Assembly (NCBI GenBank): GCA_024640825.1
Contig: JAHEEG010000025.1
Coordinates: 1-34,272 of the forward strand
Source of the DNA: Gammaproteobacteria bacterium
Lineage (GTDB): Bacteria > Pseudomonadota > Gammaproteobacteria > Pseudomonadales > Azotimanducaceae
Length of the DNA: 34,272 nucleotides
Reading direction: 5' to 3'
The notes below the pieces were generated by a model. The model worked only from the letters and a program-made list of their open reading frames with translations, did not search any database and was not told the origin of the DNA. How positions within the stretch are numbered: position 1 is the first letter of the stretch; every line of letters starts with the position of its first letter. Below, one piece after another: positions 16,126 to 24,777 of this stretch. The translations under genes and the position numbers were made by a program.

Positions 16126-16994
16126 GCAGCGCATGGAGCTGGTTCGTCATTCTGGGAACCGTTTTGAGCCTGGTGGGCACGTTGGCGTTTTTGCTCTCGA
16201 ATCGCTCCACCAGCGGCCAGGAGACTACGGGGCACGATTACGACGGCATTCAGGAGCTCGACAACCCACTGCCCTTGTGGTGGGTAAGCATGTTCATCGT
16301 CAGCATTCTGTTTGCCGGCGGCTACCTTATCTACTACCCGGGACTGGGCAACTTCAGCGGAATCGGCAACTGGTCTTCTGCGGATCAGGTCGCTCGCGAG
16401 CAGCAGGCCCACGAGGACCGCTTTGCGCCCCTCTACGCCAGGCTCGCCCAGCTGGACGAGGCTGAACTCCATGCGGACCGTCAGGCTCAGCAGGTCGGCC
16501 GGCGCCTGTTCATCAACAACTGCAGCACCTGTCACGGCGTAACGGGACAGGGCGCTTTCGGTTTTCCCAACCTGACGGACGACGAATGGATCTGGGGCAA
16601 GGGTTTTGACAAGGTCAAAACCGCTTTGCAGAACGGTCGTCAGGCTGCGATGCCAGGGTGGGCGGCCGCTCTTGGCGATCAGGGCATAGACGACGTTACC
16701 CAGCACGTGCTGCAGCTGGCCGGCAGCGAGCACAATCCGGAGGCGGCCGCTCGCGGAGCCAGTCAGTACGCCATGTTCTGCGTGGCCTGTCACGGCCCCG
16801 AGGGGTCGGGCAACCCCATACTCGGCGCGCCCAACCTTGCCAACGACATCTGGCTTTATGGCGGCAGCGCCGAGGCGATCGCTTTCACGCTGCGCCACGG
16901 TCGAAATGGCAACATGCCTTCCTTCGCCCGGGTGCTGGACCCGGACCAGATTCATATCCTGGCTGGATACGTGACTTCTCTCAGCCTGAAGTAA
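16122..16994 (+). CDS. ccoP: cbb3-type cytochrome c oxidase subunit III (di-haem c)
   Basis: This 290-residue protein has two membrane helices (about 5-26 and 52-71) and two periplasmic cytochrome c domains. Haem motifs are Cys134-x2-Cys-His138 (NCSTCHG) and Cys220-x2-Cys-His224 (FCVACHG), with likely axial Met in AAMPGW and GNMPSF. The linker DGIQELDNPLPLWW is the typical CcoP signature after the first helix. It receives electrons from soluble cytochromes or the bc1 complex. It ends the structural operon; ccoG starts 15 bases later. Confidence 0.96.
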   Translation: MSSAWSWFVILGTVLSLVGTLAFLLSNRSTSGQETTGHDYDGIQELDNPLPLWWVSMFIVSILFAGGYLIYYPGLGNFSGIGNWSSADQVAREQQAHEDRFAPLYARLAQLDEAELHADRQAQQVGRRLFINNCSTCHGVTGQGAFGFPNLTDDEWIWGKGFDKVKTALQNGRQAAMPGWAAALGDQGIDDVTQHVLQLAGSEHNPEAAARGASQYAMFCVACHGPEGSGNPILGAPNLANDIWLYGGSAEAIAFTLRHGRNGNMPSFARVLDPDQIHILAGYVTSLSLK

Positions 16995-17009
16995 CGAGAC
17001 AGAACGCCC

Positions 17010-18431
17010 ATGAACGGTTCGCCGGGCCAATCCAACGTGCAGGAAGATACCGTCAAGCTGGAAGGCTTCGGCGAGCGGGATCTCTACCAGCGGCGGGAGA
17101 AGATATTCACCCGCTACGTCGGTGGTTTTTTCCAGCGGCTCAGGTTTTTCACAGGCTGGCCGTTGCTGGCCGGCTATTTCCTGCTGCCGTGGCTGCAGTG
17201 GGGCGACAGGCAGGCGATTCTATTCGACCTGCCTACCCGACAGTTCCACATCCTGGGTCTGACTTTCTGGCCCCAGGATCTCTGGCTGCTGGGCTGGATG
17301 CTGATCATCGCCGCATTCGCGCTGTTCACCTTTACGACCCTGGTAGGGCGAATCTGGTGCGGGTATACCTGTCCTCAGACGGTGTGGACCGCCATATTCA
17401 TGTGGGTGGAGCAGATCACCGAGGGCGAACGTCATCAGCGCATCCGGCTGGACGGCGCGCCCTGGAACTTCGAAAAAATTCGCAAGCGCTTTCTGAAACA
17501 CGCCATGTGGCTGGGCTGGGCCTTTCTCACCGGACTCACGTTCGTGGGTTATTTCACCCCGATTCGCGATCTGGCCTGGGGCTACCTGACGCTCAATTTC
17601 GAACTGATCGGCACCTGGGCCGCGCTGTGGACCCTGTTCTTCACCTGCGCTACCTACATCAATGCGGGCTGGATGCGTGAGCAGGTGTGCATCTATATGT
17701 GTCCCTACGCGCGGTTCCAGTCCGCCATGTTCGACAAGGACACCCTGATCGTGTCCTATGACGCCGCGCGCGGTGAGCCTCGCGGCGCGCGCAAGCGGAG
17801 CGAAAAACCCGACCAGCTCGGTGACTGCATAGACTGCCAGCTGTGCGTGCAGGTCTGCCCTACGGGCATCGACATTCGAAACGGGCTGCAATACCAGTGT
17901 ATCGGCTGTGCTCACTGCGTGGATGCCTGTAACCAGGTGATGGACAAGCTGGGCTACGACCCTGGGCTCATCCGCTATACCACCGAGCATGAGCTTGCCG
18001 GCGGCAAAACCCACTGGTTCCGCCCTCGCAGCGCGGGCTACGCGACCGCGCTGATTGTCATGGGCTCGGTTTTCCTGTGGGCCGTGATCACCCGCGTACC
18101 CTTCGAAGTGGACGTGCTGCGGGAACGTGGCCAGCTGTTTTCGCAATCGAGCGACGGCAGCGTCAGCAATCAGTATCGACTTCGTGTCCTCAACAAGAGC
18201 CAGCAGCCGGCCACCCTGTCGCTCGAGGTAGATAGCCCCTTACCGCTGCGATTTTCCGTGGCTAGCCCTATCAGTCTGGCGCCCGTCGAACTGCTGGATC
18301 TGCCGCTGACGCTCAGCGCCGACGGTAAGGACGTCACAACGCCAAACGCTGAGGTCACGATCACCGTTTGCGAGGCTGTGACGGAACGCTGTGATGCCGA
18401 AGTCACGCGCTTTCTGGGTCCCTCAAAATGA
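17010..18431 (+). CDS. ccoG: cbb3 oxidase accessory protein CcoG/RdxA (iron-sulfur membrane protein)
   Basis: This 473-residue membrane protein has about five helices and two ferredoxin-type clusters: Cys273/276/279/283 (CIDCQLCVQVCP) and Cys297/300/303/307 (CIGCAHCVDACN). A further conserved WCGYTCPQ with Cys pair at 117/121 lies in the first membrane part, and VCIYMCPYARFQ at 227-231 is also typical. The C-terminal 110 residues form an Ig-like periplasmic domain. Known homologues reduce copper for delivery to the CuB centre of CcoN. It overlaps the next small gene by four bases (ATGA). Confidence 0.93.
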   Translation: MNGSPGQSNVQEDTVKLEGFGERDLYQRREKIFTRYVGGFFQRLRFFTGWPLLAGYFLLPWLQWGDRQAILFDLPTRQFHILGLTFWPQDLWLLGWMLIIAAFALFTFTTLVGRIWCGYTCPQTVWTAIFMWVEQITEGERHQRIRLDGAPWNFEKIRKRFLKHAMWLGWAFLTGLTFVGYFTPIRDLAWGYLTLNFELIGTWAALWTLFFTCATYINAGWMREQVCIYMCPYARFQSAMFDKDTLIVSYDAARGEPRGARKRSEKPDQLGDCIDCQLCVQVCPTGIDIRNGLQYQCIGCAHCVDACNQVMDKLGYDPGLIRYTTEHELAGGKTHWFRPRSAGYATALIVMGSVFLWAVITRVPFEVDVLRERGQLFSQSSDGSVSNQYRLRVLNKSQQPATLSLEVDSPLPLRFSVASPISLAPVELLDLPLTLSADGKDVTTPNAEVTITVCEAVTERCDAEVTRFLGPSK

Positions 18432-18628
18432 AGGCGGTTAACATGAAGGCATTCAAGGTGAAAGACTTCATCATGAAGCGAGGGATGGTGGTCCTGCTAA
18501 TCGCCATCCCCGCCACGGCGGTACTCATGGGTGCGATTACCGCTTATCTGGCTGTCTCCACACCGGAAGCCGCAGTGCAACGGGAAGCGCCGCCGCTGTC
18601 TAAAACCAGCTGGCGGAAACAACCGTGA
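18428..18628 (+). CDS. Short single-helix protein in the FixH position, probably a reduced FixH
   Basis: This 66-residue protein has a basic N-terminus and one membrane helix (about residues 20-42, VVLLIAIPATAVLMGAITAYLAV). That helix resembles the FixH/CcoH anchor, in which an AIP segment is common. FixH is normally around 150 residues or more with a periplasmic domain; here only 24 residues follow the helix. The place between ccoG and ccoI is exactly that of fixH, so it is probably a minimal FixH that keeps only the anchor. No frameshift remnant is visible, because ccoI starts at 18625 in a 4-base overlap. Confidence 0.6.
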   Translation: MKAVNMKAFKVKDFIMKRGMVVLLIAIPATAVLMGAITAYLAVSTPEAAVQREAPPLSKTSWRKQP

Positions 18629-20760
18629 CCCTTAGCACCATCAGCGTCAATGACATGCACTGCGCCAGCTGCGTGAGCAAGATCGAGCGTACGCTGCGTG
18701 AACTGGAAGGCGTACTCGAAACGCACATCAATCCGGCGCGCCGCCAGGTGCTGGTCGAGCATGCGGACGGCACCGACACTGCGACGCTGCTGGCTCGAAT
18801 AGAGCAGGCGGGCTTCCATCCCTGCCTGACCAGCAACCCGCGACAAAGCCTTCGGCAACGTGATCTTCTGAAACGGCTTGGCATTGCCGGCCTCGCCATG
18901 ATGCAGGTGATGATGGCCGCGCTGGCGCTGTACGCCGGGGCGTTCGAAGACATGGATCCGTCCGTGCGCCGCCTGTTCGAGATCACCAGTTTGACGTTCT
19001 GCATTCCCGTGGTGGCTTACTCGGCAATGCCCTTCTTCAGCAACGCCATCGCCGCCTGGCGGACCGGTCTGAACATGGACGTCCCAATCGCGTTGGCCAT
19101 CGCCTGCGCTTTTGCAGTGAGCCTTGCTCACACTCTGAATGGCGCCGGCGAGGTTTACTACGACTCTGTGGTGATGTTCACCTTTCTGCTGCTGACGGCC
19201 AGGTACATCGACGATCGTCTGAAGCAGCGCTTCGATATGAGCAACGCCGCGCTGGCAGCGCTGCCTGCAACCGGGCTGGTTCTCGAGGACAACCGGCGAA
19301 TCCCCACGCCGCTGGTTGATATCGCCACCGGCTCCCGACTGTGGGTGGAGCAGGGTAATCAGATACCGCTGGACGGCCGTGTGGAATCGGCTGAGGCGAC
19401 CCTGGACGAGTCGGTTCTCACGGGCGAGTCCCAGTGGGTCAGCAGAGCTTGCGGTGAGTCCGTCTATGCGGGGACACTGAACCGAGGTCCCGGCTTCTGC
19501 CTGCGTACCAGCGCAACGTATGACAGCACGCGAATCGCAGGCATTGCGGATCTGGCCAATCGGGCACAGGCAGACAAACCCCAGGTCGCTCAGCTCGCAG
19601 ATCGCATCGCAGCAGTATTCGTTCCAGCGGTGCTCTGCCTCGCGGCTCTCACCTTCGTTGCCTGGCAGCTGGCAAACCCGGAGAAGGCATTCGTCGCTGC
19701 CCTTACGGTTCTGGTGGTCAGCTGCCCGTGCGCATTGTCTCTGGCCACGCCAGCCGCAATTACGGCGGCCATGACCCGGCTGCGACAGACGGGGATCGTG
19801 CTGACCCGCAGCGACGCTCTCCTGCAGATCGCCCGGGTGAACGCAGCCCTGTTTGACAAAACGGGTACCTTGACAGAACACGCGCCAGACCTGGTCGACG
19901 TGGAACTGCTGGCAGACGTCGGCGTGGATCGAGATGGACTGCTCGATATCGCCGCTGCGCTGCAGCGGCATGCCAACCATCCCCTTGCGCGGGCATTTCC
20001 CGAACCGAAACGGGCGGTGGTCAACGACGCTCGCATCGTCCCCGGTGCCGGTGTGGAAGGACGCTGGCAGAACCGAGAGGTAAAGATCGGCAGCGGTGCC
20101 TTCTGCGGCCTACCGACCAGCGATGCAGAGGCCGGGATAATTCTGGCTTTGGACGGCACCCCGGCCGCAAGGTTTGAAATTGCAGACCCTTTACGCCCGG
20201 ATGCTCAGCCAGCCATCGAAGCGCTCAGGCGGACAGGCGTCCGTTCTACGATGGTCAGCGGAGATGCTGCGGACCGCTGCGCCGCACTGGCCACCCAGCT
20301 GCACATTGATTACGTGGCGCGCCAGGCGCCGGAGACCAAGCTGGAGATCACCCGAACGCTGCAGAACGAGGGTGCCCGAGTCATGGTTGTGGGCGACGGT
20401 ATCAACGACGTGCCGGCCCTCGCCGCAGCGGACGTTTCCGTGGCGGTTCTCGAGAGCAGCGATCTGGTGAAGAGTCGAACCGACGTGCTGCTGCTCAGCC
20501 GCCGCCTCGGGGCGCTGGTAGACCTCGTGGTCGTCGGCCGCCGGGCAGCGCGGGTCATCCGGCAGAACCTGGCCTGGGCACTTTCCTACAACCTCGTCGC
20601 CATACCTTTCGCAGCGCTGGGGTTCATGCCGCCCTGGGTCGCTGCCCTGGGCATGGCAAGCAGTTCGACGCTGGTGATGTTGAACGCCACCCGCCTGTTG
20701 CGGGTACCCGCGTGGCGTCCGCCTGCAGACAGCGTTCAAGACGTGGCTCCGGGGAGCTAA
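18625..20760 (+). CDS. ccoI: Copper-translocating P1B-type ATPase for cbb3 maturation
   Basis: This 711-residue P-type ATPase has a metal-binding domain with Met11 and Cys13/Cys16 (NDMHCASCVSKIE). About eight membrane helices follow, with the ion-binding motif Cys367-Pro-Cys369 (SCPCALSLATPAA), phosphorylation site Asp411 (DKTGTLTE), actuator loop TGES and hinge GDGINDVPALAAADVSV at about 590. The family (CtpA2/FixI class) exports Cu+ for assembly of the cbb3 CuB centre, not for bulk copper resistance. Location between the FixH-like gene and ccoS confirms this role. Confidence 0.95.
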   Translation: MTLSTISVNDMHCASCVSKIERTLRELEGVLETHINPARRQVLVEHADGTDTATLLARIEQAGFHPCLTSNPRQSLRQRDLLKRLGIAGLAMMQVMMAALALYAGAFEDMDPSVRRLFEITSLTFCIPVVAYSAMPFFSNAIAAWRTGLNMDVPIALAIACAFAVSLAHTLNGAGEVYYDSVVMFTFLLLTARYIDDRLKQRFDMSNAALAALPATGLVLEDNRRIPTPLVDIATGSRLWVEQGNQIPLDGRVESAEATLDESVLTGESQWVSRACGESVYAGTLNRGPGFCLRTSATYDSTRIAGIADLANRAQADKPQVAQLADRIAAVFVPAVLCLAALTFVAWQLANPEKAFVAALTVLVVSCPCALSLATPAAITAAMTRLRQTGIVLTRSDALLQIARVNAALFDKTGTLTEHAPDLVDVELLADVGVDRDGLLDIAAALQRHANHPLARAFPEPKRAVVNDARIVPGAGVEGRWQNREVKIGSGAFCGLPTSDAEAGIILALDGTPAARFEIADPLRPDAQPAIEALRRTGVRSTMVSGDAADRCAALATQLHIDYVARQAPETKLEITRTLQNEGARVMVVGDGINDVPALAAADVSVAVLESSDLVKSRTDVLLLSRRLGALVDLVVVGRRAARVIRQNLAWALSYNLVAIPFAALGFMPPWVAALGMASSSTLVMLNATRLLRVPAWRPPADSVQDVAPGS

Positions 20761-20762
20761 CC

Positions 20763-20912
20763 ATGGAAATACTGCTGCTGCTCATTCCCATTTCCATCGT
20801 GCTCATCGGCATAGCCGGCGTCACCTTCGTCTGGGCGGTCAACAACGACCAGTTCGAAGAGCTGGACAGGCACGGATTCGATATTTTGGAAGATGACCCT
20901 GGAGAGAAATAA
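20763..20912 (+). CDS. ccoS: cbb3 oxidase assembly protein CcoS
   Basis: This 49-residue protein starts at ATG 20763, two bases after the ccoI stop. It has a single N-terminal helix (MEILLLLIPISIVLIGIAG) and the family signature FVWAVNNDQFEELDRHGFDIL. CcoS is needed for cofactor insertion into the oxidase in Rhodobacter. The Trp-Ala-Val and the Gln-Phe-Asp/Glu-Asp/Glu-Leu block are conserved in CcoS, so the call is firm despite the small size. Confidence 0.93.
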   Translation: MEILLLLIPISIVLIGIAGVTFVWAVNNDQFEELDRHGFDILEDDPGEK

Positions 20913-21515
20913 ATGAAAACGCTGCTCTACGGCCTCCTCGTCACCGTGAACCCCATCAGCGGTTGGCAGAAAATCGCCGACCACGCGGCTGGGCTGGTGC
21001 CCGTGCTGCTCTTGCACACGCTTCCGTACGCGCTGATTCCCGCCGTCTGCTGGTACGTGGGCGTGACACAGGCCGGCTGGGCGGTGGCCGGCGACCTGGT
21101 CAGGCTGACGCCGGAAAGCGCTCTGCCGATGTGCGCGATGTTTTTCCTGGCCATGCTGGCTGGGGTGATTTTTCTCGGCTATATGGTCCACTGGATGGCG
21201 GAATCCTACGGGTCGGCTTCCACCGTCGCCCAAGGGGTCACCCTCATCACTTACACCGCCACGCCGTTCTTCATCGCCGGGCTCCTCGGCCTGCATCCGG
21301 TGCTGTGGCTGGACATTATGGTTGGGTGTCTGGTGGCCTGCTACTGTATCTACCTGCTGTACCGCGGTACCAGCATAGTGCTCAGGGTGCCGCCCGAGCG
21401 CGGGTTTCTGTACGCCAGCGCCGTTTTCGCCGTTGCCCTGGTGTCGTTCGTCGCGCTGCTGGGTGCCACGGTCGTGCTGTGGGATTTTGGCCCGGCGCCG
21501 GAATACACTTACTGA
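20913..21515 (+). CDS. Yip1-family integral membrane protein
   Basis: This 200-residue protein starts at the ATG directly after the ccoS stop, with the GGAGAG ribosome-binding site inside ccoS. It has about five membrane helices, and the opening LLVTVNPISGWQKIAD matches the Yip1-type start, in which a short conserved NP-x-xGW segment precedes the first helix. A conserved-looking TYTATPFFIAGLLGLHPVLW segment follows in the middle. Bacterial members have no settled function. Its tight coupling to ccoS hints at a role in membrane complex assembly or simply read-through expression under low oxygen; this is inference. Confidence 0.75.
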   Translation: MKTLLYGLLVTVNPISGWQKIADHAAGLVPVLLLHTLPYALIPAVCWYVGVTQAGWAVAGDLVRLTPESALPMCAMFFLAMLAGVIFLGYMVHWMAESYGSASTVAQGVTLITYTATPFFIAGLLGLHPVLWLDIMVGCLVACYCIYLLYRGTSIVLRVPPERGFLYASAVFAVALVSFVALLGATVVLWDFGPAPEYTY

Positions 21516-21543
21516 ACCGCAGGGGCTCTGTTTCGGCCGCCGG

Positions 21544-22545
21544 CTAGAGGGCCAGCAGCCGAAGCCCCATGTACCCTGCGTACAGAACCAGCAGCCCCGC
21601 CCCCCATACGCTACTGATATTGCCTCTGCCCAGCAGCACGATCGGAATCAGCAGCGTCGTCAGCGCCAGGCTGAACAGCAGGTCTACCCCTCCCCCATCG
21701 GGGATGCCGATATCGGCAACGATGGCGCTCACCGGCAGCACGAACAGACTGTTGAAAAGATTTGAACCCACCAGATTGCCTATGGCCAGGTCGGGTTCCC
21801 GGCGATAGGCGGCCATGACTGACGTGACCAGTTCCGGCAGGCTGGTACCGATGGCCAGCACCAACAGGCCGATTATGGCAGACGGAACCTCCCAGGCCTG
21901 CGCGAGGTCCGTACCGGCGCTGATGGTCAGACGCCCGCCGAAATACAGAAATACCAAACCGACTGCCAGCAGCACCAGATCCTTGGACAGCAGCGTTTCC
22001 CGGCCGAACCGCGGCACGGCGCTGATTTCACCAAAAAGCGGATCCTCTTCCCGACCGCGAAGAACATCGACCGCGGTGATGTAGAAGAAAACCGAGAACA
22101 GCAGCAGCAGGCCTAGGCCATCGGCCAGATCAAGCTCTGAAACGCCGCCACGCAGCAGAGAATCCGACGAAAACACCAGCAGCATGGCTGACCCAAGCAA
22201 CAACAGCGGTATCTCCCGACGCACAATCTGCCCCTCCACCGCGACAGGGGCAATGAGCGCAGTAACGCCGAGCACCAGGCCGAGATTCGCCAGATTCGAG
22301 CCCACGACGTTGCCGAAAGCCAGATCGGTTTCACCCTGCATAGCGCCCAGAACATTCACCACCAGCTCGGGGGCGCTGGTGCCGAAAGCGACCACCGTCA
22401 GACCGACAATAAGGGGGGAAATGCCCAGAACGCGCGCCAGACCGCCGGCTCCCCGTACAAGCGTATCGCCACCAAAAAGCAGGCCGGCGAGACCGACGAC
22501 CAAGAGCAGATAGTCCAAAACTACGGGGAGACCTGTTTCCAGCAA
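21544..22545 (-). CDS. Calcium/sodium antiporter (CaCA family, YrbG-like)
   Basis: This 333-residue inner-membrane exchanger has about ten helices in two inverted halves. The alpha-repeats are plain: VAFGTSAPELVVNVLGA with GNVVGSNLANLGLVLG, and LAIGTSLPELVTSVMAA with GNLVGSNLFNSLFVLP. The Glu and Asn of these repeats bind Na+ and Ca2+ in the NCX structures. It is close in size to E. coli YrbG. It is convergent with the Yip1 gene (28-bp gap) and divergent from the molybdoenzyme gene (51-bp gap). Confidence 0.93.
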   Translation of the reverse strand: MLETGLPVVLDYLLLVVGLAGLLFGGDTLVRGAGGLARVLGISPLIVGLTVVAFGTSAPELVVNVLGAMQGETDLAFGNVVGSNLANLGLVLGVTALIAPVAVEGQIVRREIPLLLLGSAMLLVFSSDSLLRGGVSELDLADGLGLLLLFSVFFYITAVDVLRGREEDPLFGEISAVPRFGRETLLSKDLVLLAVGLVFLYFGGRLTISAGTDLAQAWEVPSAIIGLLVLAIGTSLPELVTSVMAAYRREPDLAIGNLVGSNLFNSLFVLPVSAIVADIGIPDGGGVDLLFSLALTTLLIPIVLLGRGNISSVWGAGLLVLYAGYMGLRLLAL

Positions 22546-22596
22546 GAAGGCCTAGGGTATCATGCCCCCTGCAACTGCGTTCGGGGATGTGGACCA

Positions 22597-24714
22597 ATGA
22601 AAGAGAAGAAGCGCACCTTCTGCCGGGTTTGCGAACCCGCCTGCGGTCTGGTGGCGACGGTTGAGGACAACGCGCTCGTCGCGCTGGAACCGGACAAATT
22701 GCATCCGATTTCCAAAGGCTTCGTCTGTAATAAGGGTATCTACGGCCTGGACATTCACAATGATCCGGACCGGCTGAGGCAGCCGCTCAAGCAGGTTGCG
22801 CCCGGCGAGTTCAAGCCGATCACCTGGGATCAGGCGCTGAAAGAAATCGCCGAGCGGCTGTCCGGCATCGTAGAAGATCACGGCGTAGAGGCGGTAGGTA
22901 GCTACACGGGCAATCCGACCGCATTCAACGCCCTTTACGGGCCCTCTTTCGGCAGCTTCATGCGCCAGCTGGGCGCGAGGAAACATTTCAGTTCGGGCAC
23001 CCAGGACTGCGCCAACAAGTTTGCCGGCAGCGAGGCCGTGTTCGGTTCCCGGACCATGCACCCGGTGCCCGATATCGACCACAGCGACTTCATCCTCATC
23101 ATCGGCGAGAACCCGGCGGTGAGCCACATGTCCTTCGTGTCTATTCCGCATCCAATGCAGCATCTGAAGGATGCAGAGCAGCGCGGCGCCCGGATCCTGT
23201 ACATCAACCCGAGAGAGATCGAATCGGCCAGCATTGCCGGAAAGGTGCTCAAGATCAGACCGGATACGGACGTCTACCTGCTGGCGGCACTGCTGCACGA
23301 GATCGATCAGACGGTGGGCTTTGATGCGCAGGCCGAAAAGTTTCACGGCCGGAACGTCGAAGCGCTGCGTGCATTCGTCGCCCGCTACCCGGCGGACCGG
23401 GTGGCCGGCATCACCGGCATCCCGGCGCACGCGATCCGCCAGCTCGCCACCGATTTCGCCAGCGCCCCGTCAGCGTGTGCCCATCTGTCAACCGGGGTCA
23501 ACATGGGCCGCCAGGGCACGCTGGCTTACTGGCTGCTGCACATGCTGGTTTTCGTCACTGGTAACCTTGGACGGCGCGGGGGTAATTTCTACTCTCTGGG
23601 TTTCTATGAGCGCAGCCCGGCGGCGGGGAAGGCGGTGCCTGAGGGTTTCCTGGAAACGCCCTTCGGCCGTATCCGCAAACCCGGCGGCGTCGGCATCAGC
23701 CTGCCCGGTAACCTGCTGGCCAACTACATCTCCGACCACCAAGAACCCATCCGCGCCCTGTTCGTCAACTCCGGCAACCCGGTACTGTCCATCGGCGGCG
23801 AAGCCAACATGCGTGAAGCTTTAGACTCCCTCGAGCTGCTGGTCTGCGTGGACATCTACCGCAACGCCACGGCCGAATACGCAGACTACGTGCTGCCAGC
23901 CGCCGGAGCCTTCGAGCGCGAAGACATCAACATCACGGGCATCGGGCTGCAGTTCGAGCCCAGCGTGCAGTTCACCGAAGCCATGGTATCCCCTGCTTAC
24001 GAACGCAAGCCGGACTGGTGGATCTACGAAAAGCTCTGCCAGGCAATGGGCCTGCAGTCCGCGTTCGATGGCGATGAGAACCCAAACATGTGGGCGCGGG
24101 TAGACGCCATGCTGCGCTCCCAGGGTCGCGGTATGCGCGAACTTCGCGCGGAGAGCATCATCGCCCTGGAACGCTCCCAGCCGGACGAGTTTTACGACCG
24201 GTATCTGCAGCACGAGGATAAGCACGTCGACTGCTGCCCGGAAATCTTTGCCGATGCCCAGGTGCGCATGGAAGAGATTTTTGCGGAGCTGGAAGCAGCG
24301 CCCGCGAATCAGCTAAAGCTGATCAGCAAGCGCGACCAGTACATGATGAACAGCTGGTATTCCAACCTGCCGAAACTCAAGCGCAGGGACAGAGACCGCA
24401 ACTATCTTTTCATGCATCCCAGCGATGCGGAAAGGCGTCAGATCGCCGATGGCCACGAGGTGAGGGTCAGCAACGAGCATGGAACCATATCCGCGCCGGT
24501 GAGGCTGACCGAAGAGCTCATGCCCGGCGTGGTGGCGATGACCCACGGTTGGGGTCATCGCAATGCCAAGGGCATGCGGGTTGCTGGCGAAAAACACGGC
24601 GTGAACTGCAACGCCTTGCTGCCTTCTGGGCCGGGCAGCTTCGAGCCGCTGTCGAACCAGGCGCATATGACCGGCATTCCGGTGGAGGTAAAGCCGCTGG
24701 CGGCAAGTGCCTGA
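22597..24714 (+). CDS. Molybdopterin-dependent oxidoreductase, formate dehydrogenase/BisC-like
   Basis: This 705-residue catalytic subunit has an N-terminal [4Fe-4S] site (Cys9, Cys12, Cys16, Cys44: FCRVCEPACG and GFVCNKG), the molybdopterin domain, and a C-terminal molydop-binding barrel (HPSDAERRQIADGHEVRVSN, AMTHGWGHRNAKG). No Tat signal is present, so it is probably cytoplasmic. Where formate dehydrogenase has its Mo-ligating Sec/Cys, the matching stretch reads TQDCANKFAGSEA, and the ligand residue is unclear. No electron-transfer subunit is adjacent, so the partner and substrate are unknown. An amidohydrolase gene follows 63 bases later in the same direction. Confidence 0.85.
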   Translation: MKEKKRTFCRVCEPACGLVATVEDNALVALEPDKLHPISKGFVCNKGIYGLDIHNDPDRLRQPLKQVAPGEFKPITWDQALKEIAERLSGIVEDHGVEAVGSYTGNPTAFNALYGPSFGSFMRQLGARKHFSSGTQDCANKFAGSEAVFGSRTMHPVPDIDHSDFILIIGENPAVSHMSFVSIPHPMQHLKDAEQRGARILYINPREIESASIAGKVLKIRPDTDVYLLAALLHEIDQTVGFDAQAEKFHGRNVEALRAFVARYPADRVAGITGIPAHAIRQLATDFASAPSACAHLSTGVNMGRQGTLAYWLLHMLVFVTGNLGRRGGNFYSLGFYERSPAAGKAVPEGFLETPFGRIRKPGGVGISLPGNLLANYISDHQEPIRALFVNSGNPVLSIGGEANMREALDSLELLVCVDIYRNATAEYADYVLPAAGAFEREDINITGIGLQFEPSVQFTEAMVSPAYERKPDWWIYEKLCQAMGLQSAFDGDENPNMWARVDAMLRSQGRGMRELRAESIIALERSQPDEFYDRYLQHEDKHVDCCPEIFADAQVRMEEIFAELEAAPANQLKLISKRDQYMMNSWYSNLPKLKRRDRDRNYLFMHPSDAERRQIADGHEVRVSNEHGTISAPVRLTEELMPGVVAMTHGWGHRNAKGMRVAGEKHGVNCNALLPSGPGSFEPLSNQAHMTGIPVEVKPLAASA

Positions 24715-24777
24715 CGCGGAATTTAAAGATGTCCGACGGCTAAACGGCGAACCACAACAAACCAGGAGGCCAACGCG

